Source: Catonella sp963539695
Lineage (GTDB): Bacteria; Bacillota; Clostridia; Lachnospirales; Lachnospiraceae
Reading direction: 5' to 3'
Length of the DNA: 64,000 bases
Assembly: GCA_963539695.1 (NCBI GenBank)
Contig: CAUTOC010000005.1
Coordinates: 1-64,000, forward strand
The notes below the pieces were generated by a model. The model did no database searches, had not been told where the DNA came from, and worked only from the letters and a program-made list of their open reading frames with translations. Shown here in pieces: positions 1 to 7,762 of this stretch. The first letter of the stretch is position 1; every line of letters begins with the position of its first letter. The translations under genes and the position numbers were made by a program.

Positions 1-15
1 CAATATTTTTTTCAT
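1..15 (-). CDS. 5' end of a gene leaving the window
   Basis: On the minus strand an ATG at 13-15 opens MKKIL and runs off the left edge. A GAAAGG ribosome site lies about 11-16 bases upstream (26-31). The Lys-Lys-Ile start would fit a signal peptide, but only five codons are visible, so no function can be given. Confidence 0.3.
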
Positions 16-56
16 ATATAATCCAACCTTTCTTTTAATATAATTTACAAAGTATT

Positions 57-131
57 TTACATGCTATCTGATTTATAGGATTTTACTATCTTAATCTCCA
101 TTTTATATCTCTGAGGATTTCTATCTTTCAT
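57..131 (-). CDS. possible 24-residue basic peptide downstream of agrB
   Basis: A short ORF that reads MKDRNPQRYK and continues to a TAA stop. It has a good AAGGAG ribosome site 6 bases before the ATG and lies 47 bases after the agrB stop on the same strand. The peptide is strongly basic with no membrane segment and no recognised family. It could be a real small agr-linked protein or a chance ORF; the ribosome site is the only positive evidence. Confidence 0.25.
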   Translation of the reverse strand: MKDRNPQRYKMEIKIVKSYKSDSM

Positions 132-178
132 ATGTTTCTCCTTACATCAAGTTTTTAAGTCCCATTTTCTATTACAAC

Positions 179-754
179 TTATAAATAACTAAACCAGTTA
201 TCCATCTTATCAACCAAAAGCATTACAGCACTTAGCAGAATAGCTGAACTTACTGCATATGATAAAGTTATCCAATTAACAAGCACAAATATCATAAAAG
301 TTACTGTTAATGCCAACAATATCCATTTTAGCTTTCTCTTATAAACCAAAATTTCAATCTTTTCCAGCGGCTTATTCCTATGCCCTATAGGTGCATATAA
401 TAAAAGTATACCTATCGAAACTGCCATTGCCAAAGTACTTAAATATTCATTCCATATAGAAAGTTCTATACTGCCAAGTACCATTATAACAGCAATTACT
501 GATATTAAATAACATCTTACAGTGCTATCAGAGTGATAGCCTCCAGAATATGACCTAATTAGCATAAGGCAAATAACAAATACAATGCTCTCTATAAGCT
601 TTCCCATACAAACGCCTATAATGACTGTTGAAAATACATTCAGTAAAGTTCTAAAAAGTTGAGTCAGTCCATAGATATATACTTCTCTGTCTGCCTCTAT
701 AGAAACTCCACTTTTTATCATATTTGCTATGATTTTTTCAGATAAAGCTTCCAT
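179..754 (-). CDS. agrB: AgrB-like peptide-processing membrane protease
   Basis: A 191-residue polytopic membrane protein of the AgrB (accessory gene regulator B) family. AgrB cuts the C-terminal tail off the AgrD precursor and helps make and export the cyclic peptide signal. The catalytic pair is visible as His74 and Cys81 in SGGYHSDSTVRC, with the same 7-residue spacing as His77/Cys84 of the Staphylococcus aureus enzyme. Several hydrophobic segments follow (about residues 82-110, 111-125, 142-185), and the basic loop HRNKPLEK lies between them. The start ATG (752-754) is two bases past the agrD stop, so the two genes are almost certainly translated from one mRNA. Length matches the family. 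Confident on family; signal chemistry is inferred from the neighbouring agrD. Confidence 0.93.
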   Translation of the reverse strand: MEALSEKIIANMIKSGVSIEADREVYIYGLTQLFRTLLNVFSTVIIGVCMGKLIESIVFVICLMLIRSYSGGYHSDSTVRCYLISVIAVIMVLGSIELSIWNEYLSTLAMAVSIGILLLYAPIGHRNKPLEKIEILVYKRKLKWILLALTVTFMIFVLVNWITLSYAVSSAILLSAVMLLVDKMDNWFSYL

Positions 755-756
755 AA

Positions 757-903
757 TTAAAACCTACGTAGTTTTTTTACCTTTTCAGGCATCTTAGGCT
801 GATGAAATATGTATACACAAGAAGTGTTTGCACTAATAAATGCAAAAAATAATGCACTCAGACAAACTACCTTATTTACCATACTAATAATTCTGTTTCC
901 CAT
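757..903 (-). CDS. agrD: AgrD-like cyclic autoinducing peptide precursor
   Basis: A 48-residue ORF starting ATG at 901-903 behind a strong GAGGAGG ribosome site. It has the three-part AgrD layout: an N-terminal amphipathic/hydrophobic leader (residues 1-25, including VVCLSALFFAFISA), a short signal core with a cysteine (NTSCVYIF, Cys29), and a charged tail with the typical proline-glutamate (HQPKMPEKVKKLRRF). By analogy with staphylococcal AIPs, whose ring is a Cys plus four residues, the predicted mature signal is a thiolactone ring CVYIF with an exocyclic tail such as NTS. The ring size and cut sites are inference. It is directly followed by agrB and lies downstream of agrC on the same strand. 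Confidence 0.88.
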   Translation of the reverse strand: MGNRIISMVNKVVCLSALFFAFISANTSCVYIFHQPKMPEKVKKLRRF

Positions 904-944
904 ACAATACCTCCTCACTAATTATAGTTTATTAGGTTATTTTT

Positions 945-1005
945 ATTATACACCTTTAAATTGCCCTGTGCATAAAATGTAACAAAATATAGGTTTAAAT
1001 GTAAT
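945..1005 (-). promoter_or_regulatory. agrDB promoter with two direct repeats
   Basis: On the minus strand a perfect TATAAT (945-950) lies 42 bases before the agrD start. The matching -35 position (968-973, ATGCAC) is poor, as expected for an activator-dependent promoter. Just upstream are two near-identical 9-mers, AAATGTAAC (975-983) and AAATGTAAT (997-1005), spaced 22 bp start to start. That spacing is close to the roughly two-turn spacing of LytTR/AgrA direct repeats. A third, weaker copy is at 1011-1019. The sequence does not exactly match the published AgrA consensus, so AgrA binding is inferred from spacing and position. Confidence 0.5.
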
Positions 1006-1076
1006 AATTTACATGTAATTATTATTAAAGTCACAAATAATCAGTAAATAACAAGCTTGACTTCACTACTATTATT

Positions 1077-2360
1077 TCAGCAGTACAAAATTATCATTGT
1101 TTCAAACTTTTTATCTCCATATTTAACATCTATTATTCCATCATATTTATCCACAGTCCTTTCAATATTTATCTGCCCTATCCCATGTTTATTTCTGTTC
1201 TCTTTCGTTGAAATAAAATAATTACCTATTTTTGATTTTTCTATATGCTTATAGGAATTTACAAACCGAATTATAAGTCTCCCGGATTTATACTGAATAT
1301 CAATACTTAAATATTTATTTTTTTCTGTTTCTTTTACTGCTCTTATGGCATTATCAAGCAAATTTCCCAGAATTGTAGTTAAATCAAAATCTGAAATTTC
1401 TATCTTTGCAGGAATATTTATATTCACTAAAAGTTCTACATTATCCGCTCTTAAACTTTCAAGCTTATAATTTACAATGCTGTCAACTATTACATTTCCT
1501 GAATTTATAATCTTTTCTCTACCTTCCACTTCTTTCAAAATTTCTTCAAAATATTCCTCGTATTCATCTTTTTTCTCATTATCATAAAGGGATTTGAGCA
1601 TAAATATATGGTTCTTAATGTCATGTTTTAGTCTCTCTACATTGCCCATATTCTCTCTTATCATATCAAACTGTTTTACATAATATTCATTTTGCTGTTC
1701 AATTATAGCTCTGCGATTATTTTCTCTCATTATACTTAAAGTACTGTTATATAAAAAGTAATTTGTAATATTTACTGTCACTATCAGGCTTACTGCTAGA
1801 ATAACCTCTATTTTATTGACAGAAGTAGCAATATTTAAAAACAAAATCAGCAAAATTAATGTAACTACAGGTACACTCACTATTCCTATCCATGAAGAAA
1901 AAGGTATATCAGTTTCTTCTCTTTTGGTTATCATATACCTATCTAAGATTATAACCACTAAATATGTAAAGAGTCTGACACTTATAATTAAATATATTGA
2001 CCTTAAATCCGTTTTTTCAAAAATTCTAAATCCTAAAAGATTTTCTGATATTATAAATGGTATTTCTACAAATATTTGTATTAAATATGTATAAATAATC
2101 GCCATCAGCCTCTTTTTCATTCTTACTTTGTAATTTAAGCTAATAATAAAATATATTAAGAAGTTAAATATCAGTAGTACAATAGGTATATTTAGATATA
2201 TAAAAATCACGCAGCTTAACAGATAATACACAAAATAAGATAAGAATAATACCTTCTTATTTTTTATCGTTTCATTCCCACAGAATATCCCCATAAGCTT
2301 ATATACAGTATATACTCCCAAAACATTAATAATTATAAAAACAAGGTTAATCAAGCTCAT
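1077..2360 (-). CDS. agrC: AgrC-like receptor histidine kinase
   Basis: A 427-residue membrane sensor kinase of the AgrC/ComD (HPK10) type that would detect the AgrD-derived peptide. The first ~205 residues are polytopic (about six hydrophobic segments). A coiled linker leads to the phosphoacceptor motif ERLKHDIKNH with His246. A GHKL-type ATPase follows, with an N box (GNLLDNAIRAV, about 331-341) and a G box near the C terminus (NKHGIGQINI). The start lies inside the end of agrA (14-base overlap), so the pair is cotranscribed and translationally coupled. A 173-base gap with its own promoter separates it from agrD. Confident on the family; the cognate ligand is inferred from the linkage. Confidence 0.9.
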   Translation of the reverse strand: MSLINLVFIIINVLGVYTVYKLMGIFCGNETIKNKKVLFLSYFVYYLLSCVIFIYLNIPIVLLIFNFLIYFIISLNYKVRMKKRLMAIIYTYLIQIFVEIPFIISENLLGFRIFEKTDLRSIYLIISVRLFTYLVVIILDRYMITKREETDIPFSSWIGIVSVPVVTLILLILFLNIATSVNKIEVILAVSLIVTVNITNYFLYNSTLSIMRENNRRAIIEQQNEYYVKQFDMIRENMGNVERLKHDIKNHIFMLKSLYDNEKKDEYEEYFEEILKEVEGREKIINSGNVIVDSIVNYKLESLRADNVELLVNINIPAKIEISDFDLTTILGNLLDNAIRAVKETEKNKYLSIDIQYKSGRLIIRFVNSYKHIEKSKIGNYFISTKENRNKHGIGQINIERTVDKYDGIIDVKYGDKKFETMIILYC

Positions 2361-3078
2361 CTTCCATCCTCTTTTTCTCGTATTTAATCTGTATTTCCTT
2401 TATTTCTCTCCGTTTAGACTGACTTATGGGAATCCTGTCACCGGTAAATACTATAAGTTCATCCGGTTTAAAGTGTTTAATCTGTTCATAATTTACTATA
2501 TATGAGCGGTGAGGCTGTATAAAAAGTTCCAGTAAATGCTTTTTAATTTCCTCCATTTTCCCATAAAATCTGTAAGTTTCTTTTACACATACTATTTTAA
2601 TTTCTCTTTTATCACTTTCAAAGTATATTATTTCTGAATAAAGTACCTTTACAGAACTCTTAAAGTTTTTAAACTCAAAGGCTTTGTTCTCTTTATCAGA
2701 TATTTTTATAGCTAAGAGAACTGCTTTAATCACCTTTTCTTCTTCTATAGGTTTGCTTATAAATTTCATCGGCTGTACATCAAAGAGCTGCCTGTCATAG
2801 CTGTTTTTCCCGGATATGTATACTATCTTCGTAGTATAATCTTCCATATCGTCCCTTATGATATGTCCCACTTCCACTCCATTTATCTCACCAAGCTCGA
2901 TATCTAAAAAGATAAGGTCATATTGGGTATTCTCTCTTAGCTCTTCTATAAGAGTCTCACCATTATTAAATATATCAATTTTAATCTTTTCACTTTGTAG
3001 TTCTTTATTCTCTAAAATGATATTTTTAATCTCATCACATACTTCTTTTACATCATCACAAATAGCAATTCTAAACAT
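2347..3078 (-). CDS. agrA: AgrA-like LytTR response regulator
   Basis: A 243-residue cytoplasmic regulator. The N-terminal receiver contains the acidic pair DD (residues 8-9) and the phosphoacceptor Asp59 in LIFLDIELGEINGVE. The C-terminal half is a LytTR DNA-binding domain with the usual features: the IIYFESDKREI strand, FIQPHRSYIVN, and the PISQSKRREI end. This is the family of AgrA, ComE and VirR, which bind paired direct repeats. It is the first gene of the locus, with an AGAGG ribosome site before ATG, and overlaps agrC. The likely target is the repeat-bearing promoter before agrD. The gene order A-C then D-B differs from the staphylococcal B-D-C-A order. Confidence 0.92.
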   Translation of the reverse strand: MFRIAICDDVKEVCDEIKNIILENKELQSEKIKIDIFNNGETLIEELRENTQYDLIFLDIELGEINGVEVGHIIRDDMEDYTTKIVYISGKNSYDRQLFDVQPMKFISKPIEEEKVIKAVLLAIKISDKENKAFEFKNFKSSVKVLYSEIIYFESDKREIKIVCVKETYRFYGKMEEIKKHLLELFIQPHRSYIVNYEQIKHFKPDELIVFTGDRIPISQSKRREIKEIQIKYEKKRMEDELD

Positions 3079-3135
3079 TGTATACCTCTATAATCATAAT
3101 AATTTTACCCTAATCAGCTGAAATTATTATATCAT

Positions 3136-3245
3136 AAGTACTAAGTTCAGCCTTCGCCAAAAGCGGCTCGACTTCACTAAGTGCTTAGATACCGCTCTCA
3201 CTAAACTCAATCTTCGCCTTACGGCTTGATTTTGTTAAGTGTTCA
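3136..3245. repeat. two tandem REP-like hairpin units
   Basis: Two related ~50-bp imperfect inverted repeats sit in the agrA upstream gap (about 3136-3187 and 3197-3245). Each has outer arms containing CTAAGT or TTTAGTG-like ends, an inner TCAGCC or TCAATC arm, and a shared CTTCGCC...GGCT centre. The shared centre and ends show the two units are related. They look like REP-type intergenic hairpins; no ORF covers them. Confidence 0.55.
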
Positions 3246-3263
3246 CATTATATCATATTTATA

Positions 3264-3310
3264 TAAAAAAAGCCCTTCCGACTGTAAATTATTATCAGTC
3301 AGAAGGGGTT
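3264..3310 (-). terminator. rho-independent terminator after the Uma2 gene
   Basis: On the minus strand, four bases past the Uma2 stop, AACCCCTTCTGACTG pairs with CAGTCGGAAGGGCTT across an 11-base loop and is followed by a run of seven T. This is a clear intrinsic terminator for the 3314-3865 gene. Confidence 0.85.
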
Positions 3311-3313
3311 TCT

Positions 3314-3865
3314 CTACATATCAATCCCTGTAAAATCTATATACAAATCCTCATAAATATTAACTTTGATTTTATTATTAAAAGTATAGGCTTCAGCCTT
3401 AAAATTTGACTCTTCAAGGTAGTAAACAAAAACACTCGATTTGGTAGGATCTACTATCCAATATTCTCTTACTCCGGCATCTGCATATAGGTTTAGCTTT
3501 AATACATAGTCATTACCGGGATTGCCGGGGGAGACAATTTCTATTATCCAGTCCGGCGCTCCTGTACAGCCTCTGTCAGTAAGTTTATCTTCATCACAGA
3601 TAACGCTGATATCAGGCTCTACTATAGTATTCCTGTTTTCCATCAGCTTAACAGCAAATGGTGCAGGGTATATATGGCAGGAACCTGCTTTTGCCTTAAT
3701 ATAATTTCGTATTGTTCCTGCAAGTTCCATAAGTATAGTCTGATGTTTTCTCGATGGAGCAGCCTGATTATAAATCAAATCTCCATCTATCAGCTCGGCA
3801 CGAATATTTTCCGGTAAACTATAATAATCTTCCTCTGTATAAATCTTTGGTTTCGCTACTTCCAT
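3314..3865 (-). CDS. Uma2 family (DUF820) nuclease-fold protein
   Basis: A 183-residue protein of the Uma2/DUF820 family, which has the PD-(D/E)XK restriction endonuclease fold. Visible family marks are YYSLPENIRAELIDGDLIY at the N terminus, VEPDISVI (acidic residue of the active site), WIIEIVSPGN, and KLNLYADAGVREYWIVDP near the C terminus. Length is typical. Its cellular role is not established for the family. It stands alone behind an AGGAGG ribosome site and ends at a strong terminator, so it is probably monocistronic. Confident on family, not on function. Confidence 0.9.
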   Translation of the reverse strand: MEVAKPKIYTEEDYYSLPENIRAELIDGDLIYNQAAPSRKHQTILMELAGTIRNYIKAKAGSCHIYPAPFAVKLMENRNTIVEPDISVICDEDKLTDRGCTGAPDWIIEIVSPGNPGNDYVLKLNLYADAGVREYWIVDPTKSSVFVYYLEESNFKAEAYTFNNKIKVNIYEDLYIDFTGIDM

Positions 3866-4007
3866 AACACACCCCTCCTTTTAACCGGTATATCACACTT
3901 CAATATTTATAAAAAGAGCTGAATAATGCTCCTAAAATTAAACCTAAAATTTAGTACTTATAATATGATATTACATAATTTATTTTAAAATATCAAGGAC
4001 ATAAATT

Positions 4008-4049
4008 AACAGACCTAAACCCTATCAAAATTTAGGATTTAAGCCTGTT
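4008..4049 (-). terminator. likely terminator of the T4SS-like operon
   Basis: About 80 bases past the stop of the last operon gene, the minus-strand transcript would form a 15-bp stem with several G-U pairs, AACAGGCTTAAATCC with GGGTTTAGGTCTGTT, around a loop of about 12 bases, then AATTTAT. Pairing only works fully on the minus strand, which fits termination of the 18.5-kb operon. The T run is short. Confidence 0.55.
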
Positions 4050-4128
4050 TTCATTTTTAATATTGTATAAACCGCTGTATACTTCATCCAGTAATAATAT
4101 TTATCGGCATATACTCACAGTTATTACA

Positions 4129-7100
4129 TTATTTTTTCCTTTGTCTGATTATACTCTTGCCTTCTGCCCTTTCAAGATCTTCTTTCGTTAGATTTTCACC
4201 GGGCTTTGCATCAGGATTTATAGACAAAAGAATCTTTAACATTTTCTTTTCCAAGTTTTCCATATCTTCTTCACCAAGATTTAGATATGGTAAATTTTCT
4301 GTTCTCTTTCTTGTCTGTAAAAGTGCCACTTCCTGAAGTACTTCTATATAGTAGATACTGCCCGCTATCTTATCTTTTGCTATATTCGTTTCTTCATTAG
4401 ACTTTTTCTTCAGGTTAATCAGCCTTTCTTTTCTATGTCCGCTAAAGCTGTTAATTATTTCATCTCTTAACATAAGCTCAACCAAAAGGGTTTTTATTCC
4501 ACCCAGGCTATTCACCTTGTCAAGTCTGCCACTAAAATTTCTAAAGTAACCTGATGTCAAACTATTTTCTTCAGCAAGTTTGCGTCCACTCTCTACAGTT
4601 GTCAGATTAAAGAATTCCTTCATACCTTCCTGCTTTTTATTTTCTCTATCCTTTATAACCTTTAACTGCTCTTTAGCATAAGCCACCTGACTCTCATTTT
4701 CTCCGATGCCTACTCCTACAAGTAAATGTGCCAAAGCCTCCCAAGAAGCAGCTTGATTATCTGAATAAAGCTTTCTTGCCAACTCTAACCTCTTTTTCTC
4801 ATAAGGCAAAATATCATTGTCAACTACCAGATTATCACCCACTTTTTTTGTTTTGTAGCGATAATGCAAATATAAATCTCTCATTGCCAAAAGTTCATTA
4901 TTAATCAAATTTTTATTAAAATTTTCATTCGCTCCAAAATCAAAAATATAATATCTTGACAGTACCATGTCTTTTTGACTATAAGTAAATCTATCAGTTA
5001 AAAAGCCTACTGCAAGTATTTGGTTATTATTATTCGGATCTACAAAACTTCTATAGAAACTTCCCTTTGCCATACTATAATTTATTCCCTGCTTCAGATT
5101 ATAAAGGGTAAGCCCGTCTCTGCCGCCTGAATAAACAATTTTATCGGATGAAATTAAGTTAAGTGTATCAGCAGCTATCAGTTGTTTTTCATCCTCTTTA
5201 TCTCTTATCAAAAGACTGTAACCATCTCTTATTATCATTTCTCTAAGGTCAATTACTCTATATCGATTCCAGTCCTTGTATATGTAAAGTTCTTTATCTG
5301 TTAAAAGATAAGGATAATTAGCAACATCTTTTCTTGTCAAGATTCCTGCATCTACTACTCTTCCTTTTCCTTCCTTGTCCTCCAACAACTGATTTTGACC
5401 ATATCTAAAACGGATGAAGCTTTTATCTCCTTCCTGTCCGTAATACATAGCACCAAAATCTCCTGCTGAGGTTGCAAAGTCAGTTGTAATCCTTGACGAA
5501 ATCCAGTAAAAATAAGTATCTTTCGGCCAAACCAAACGATATGCTGTCGGCAGAGTTATTTTTTCTTCTATAACTCCACTTTTAGTTTGATCTAATACAT
5601 CAGTATAAGAATAACTTCTTGATAATTCTTTCTTTTCTTCTATTTCCATTCTAGGCTCAAAGTCCTTATAAGAAGTCAGATTATCATCAAGTGCCTTATC
5701 AATATAAATTTCAGAATACTTACTCTGTCCACCTTCTCCTCTTTGATAACCAAAAAGAAGCGGCAAAGGATAACCGTATTGTTTATACCAGTCATCTGTT
5801 AACGGTACTCCGTTCTCATCCTTTGCTGTCAAAGGGTTTTCATTTACTTGATTTTCTTCATCCCAATCTCCGGGCTTAATATATGGAATATATAAAATCT
5901 TATTATTTCCTCTATCAGGTGCATCTACTTTACCTGTTGTGGCTGCATTTATAATAGCACCATCGCCTCTTCCCATAAGAGCAAGAGCTTTTTTGGCTGC
6001 TGCATAAGCAACTGTCCTTTCTCCTCTGTAAATTTTATAAATAAGTCCTTTTTCGTTCCCGAAATTGTTTATAAAAGTTTCATAAAGGCGATAGCTGTCT
6101 CCTACATGTCCTATTTTATTATCTTCAGTTTGCTTATCCTTGCCGTCCTGCATAAAGGAGGTAAGATCATTTCTTCCTTCAAAAATTTTTTTGGTATTTA
6201 AGACAAGATTCAGAATATTAATTTTATGGTTTATTTCTTTTCTTTCTGTATCTATAAAGTTTAAGTCAAGTTCACTGCCATCCGTATAACCTGTAAGTTC
6301 AACCGTCAGGTCTTCATTTCCTGCATAAAACGGCTCAAACTCATCTTTGGTGCCATCCGTTTTTTTAAGTGTTTCCAAACTAAGTGCCTTTGCCGTTAGT
6401 TCTGCCGTTATTTTATTATTAAAAACCTGTCCGTTTATTGATGTATAAAGTCTTTCCTGTTCATCTGCATTTTTAAGCCTTGATATAAATTTAACAGAAG
6501 GATTATCTCCACCTATATCTATATTAAAAGCTGTAATTATGGCACTTATACTCTTAGGAGCCTCAGTAGAACTGTCATTATTTGTATCGGTCAAACCGTC
6601 ATATCGGCTTGTCTCATCTTCATCTTTTTTTACATTTAAGTCAATGGTTACATTGGCATAGAGATAACCTGCACCGTCTATAGTAACCTTTGTAACAGTA
6701 AATGCATGGCTGTTTGATTTACCTGTCTTTGCCAGTGCTATACGCCCTATCTCCTGTGATATTAAAGAGCCGTAGTCATGAAAAAATATGCTGTTCCCCT
6801 TGCTGTCATAGATATAAGAAGTCATTTTATGAAACATAAAATAATTTTCTTTTCCTACAATCTTAGATGCAATAAGAGGCACATTTTCATCCTTATTTTC
6901 TACAATACTGCCAAAAACCTGATATTTTTTAGTTATCGGATTATAAGACATAAGTACCAAAACATGTTTTTCTACATTTTTATTATTACTTACTACTTCT
7001 CTAAATTTTGCCTCACCTTTAATGCCTATTTCTTTTCCAAAGGCACTCTCTCTTACATTAACACTGCCCCTATAATTTTTTTTGTAGGCATAGATAAAGT

Positions 7101-7398
7101 TTCCGTCTTTTGTATAATCAAGTACCTTAAACTCCAAAATATCATCAGGGTCAATCCCTTTATCTTCATTGCTGTCCTGCGGTATATAAAAAGCTCTTGT
7201 ACCGGCAATTTTATACTTTTCACTGTCTTTATAGGAAACATTCATAGGTTCTAAAGAATCCGCCGAAAACTCCGGAATTTTAGGAATTGGCGGCGGATCA
7301 AACTTTTCTGTATGATAGTTTCCTGCTTCTACAATACTGCCGCAGCCTGTCAAAAGTAGAAAGGCTGCAAGCAGTAAACTAATCATTCTTTTTTTCAT
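4129..7398 (-). CDS. giant surface lipoprotein of the T4SS-like operon
   Basis: A 1089-residue protein that starts with a lipoprotein signal peptide (KKRMISLLLAAFLLLTGC, lipid-modified Cys at 19), so it is expected on the outer face of the membrane. No known family is recognised. The middle contains many short strand-like blocks with aromatic residues (for example around 560-800), compatible with a beta-rich fold, and the last ~150 residues are highly charged and helical, ending in IIRQRKK. It is the last gene of the operon, 7 bases after the pilin-like gene. Position in the operon suggests a structural or adhesion part of the secretion apparatus; this is inference. Size and lack of recognisable homology make it notable. 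Confidence 0.8.
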   Translation of the reverse strand: MKKRMISLLLAAFLLLTGCGSIVEAGNYHTEKFDPPPIPKIPEFSADSLEPMNVSYKDSEKYKIAGTRAFYIPQDSNEDKGIDPDDILEFKVLDYTKDGNFIYAYKKNYRGSVNVRESAFGKEIGIKGEAKFREVVSNNKNVEKHVLVLMSYNPITKKYQVFGSIVENKDENVPLIASKIVGKENYFMFHKMTSYIYDSKGNSIFFHDYGSLISQEIGRIALAKTGKSNSHAFTVTKVTIDGAGYLYANVTIDLNVKKDEDETSRYDGLTDTNNDSSTEAPKSISAIITAFNIDIGGDNPSVKFISRLKNADEQERLYTSINGQVFNNKITAELTAKALSLETLKKTDGTKDEFEPFYAGNEDLTVELTGYTDGSELDLNFIDTERKEINHKINILNLVLNTKKIFEGRNDLTSFMQDGKDKQTEDNKIGHVGDSYRLYETFINNFGNEKGLIYKIYRGERTVAYAAAKKALALMGRGDGAIINAATTGKVDAPDRGNNKILYIPYIKPGDWDEENQVNENPLTAKDENGVPLTDDWYKQYGYPLPLLFGYQRGEGGQSKYSEIYIDKALDDNLTSYKDFEPRMEIEEKKELSRSYSYTDVLDQTKSGVIEEKITLPTAYRLVWPKDTYFYWISSRITTDFATSAGDFGAMYYGQEGDKSFIRFRYGQNQLLEDKEGKGRVVDAGILTRKDVANYPYLLTDKELYIYKDWNRYRVIDLREMIIRDGYSLLIRDKEDEKQLIAADTLNLISSDKIVYSGGRDGLTLYNLKQGINYSMAKGSFYRSFVDPNNNNQILAVGFLTDRFTYSQKDMVLSRYYIFDFGANENFNKNLINNELLAMRDLYLHYRYKTKKVGDNLVVDNDILPYEKKRLELARKLYSDNQAASWEALAHLLVGVGIGENESQVAYAKEQLKVIKDRENKKQEGMKEFFNLTTVESGRKLAEENSLTSGYFRNFSGRLDKVNSLGGIKTLLVELMLRDEIINSFSGHRKERLINLKKKSNEETNIAKDKIAGSIYYIEVLQEVALLQTRKRTENLPYLNLGEEDMENLEKKMLKILLSINPDAKPGENLTKEDLERAEGKSIIRQRKK

Positions 7399-7405
7399 AT
7401 TCGTC

Positions 7406-7732
7406 CTAGTTAGTAATTGTCGTTGTTTTAGCGTTATTTTCCATCCATTTTGTAAGTGGTTCTACCATAACAGTCATTGCCACAATCAAAACAAATATCA
7501 ATATAAAACCGATTATGGCATTTTTAAGTGCCATCTTTGCCTTTTCTCTCTCCTGTGGCTCCTCAGCCTTTGCAAGCTTAGCTCCAAGAAAAATACAGTA
7601 AATAGCTCCCACTGCTACTACAATAGCTATAAGTGGACCTCTTAAATCTGCCATCAATTTTACGATAGGCTCCGCTACCTTGGCAAAAGTATTGCCTCCT
7701 GCTGCTGTTGTAAGAACTGCTAAATTAAACAT
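7406..7732 (-). CDS. VirB2/TrbC-like small pilin or channel protein
   Basis: A 108-residue protein with two hydrophobic segments (about 33-52 and 71-90) joined by a short, highly charged loop, KLAKAEEPQEREKAKMALK. This two-helix hairpin with a charged cytoplasmic loop is the layout of VirB2/TrbC-type T4SS pilins and the small membrane proteins found beside VirB4/VirB6 in Gram-positive conjugative elements. The N terminus (FNLAVLTTAAGG) is short and shows no clear cleavable signal. It has an AAAGGAG ribosome site. The call rests on size, topology and neighbours rather than on a sequence motif. Confidence 0.65.
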   Translation of the reverse strand: MFNLAVLTTAAGGNTFAKVAEPIVKLMADLRGPLIAIVVAVGAIYCIFLGAKLAKAEEPQEREKAKMALKNAIIGFILIFVLIVAMTVMVEPLTKWMENNAKTTTITN

Positions 7733-7762
7733 ATCATAATCTCCTTTTCTTTTATATATATT

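Noticed and set aside
3136..3245. Possible CRISPR or attachment-site repeats
   Set aside because: Only two imperfect units, no regular spacers, no cas or integrase genes; better explained as REP-like hairpins.
6778..7254. 158-residue plus-strand ORF inside the giant lipoprotein gene
   Set aside because: It is antisense to a gene with clear signal peptide and good context, has no ribosome site and a biased, hydrophobic composition typical of shadows.
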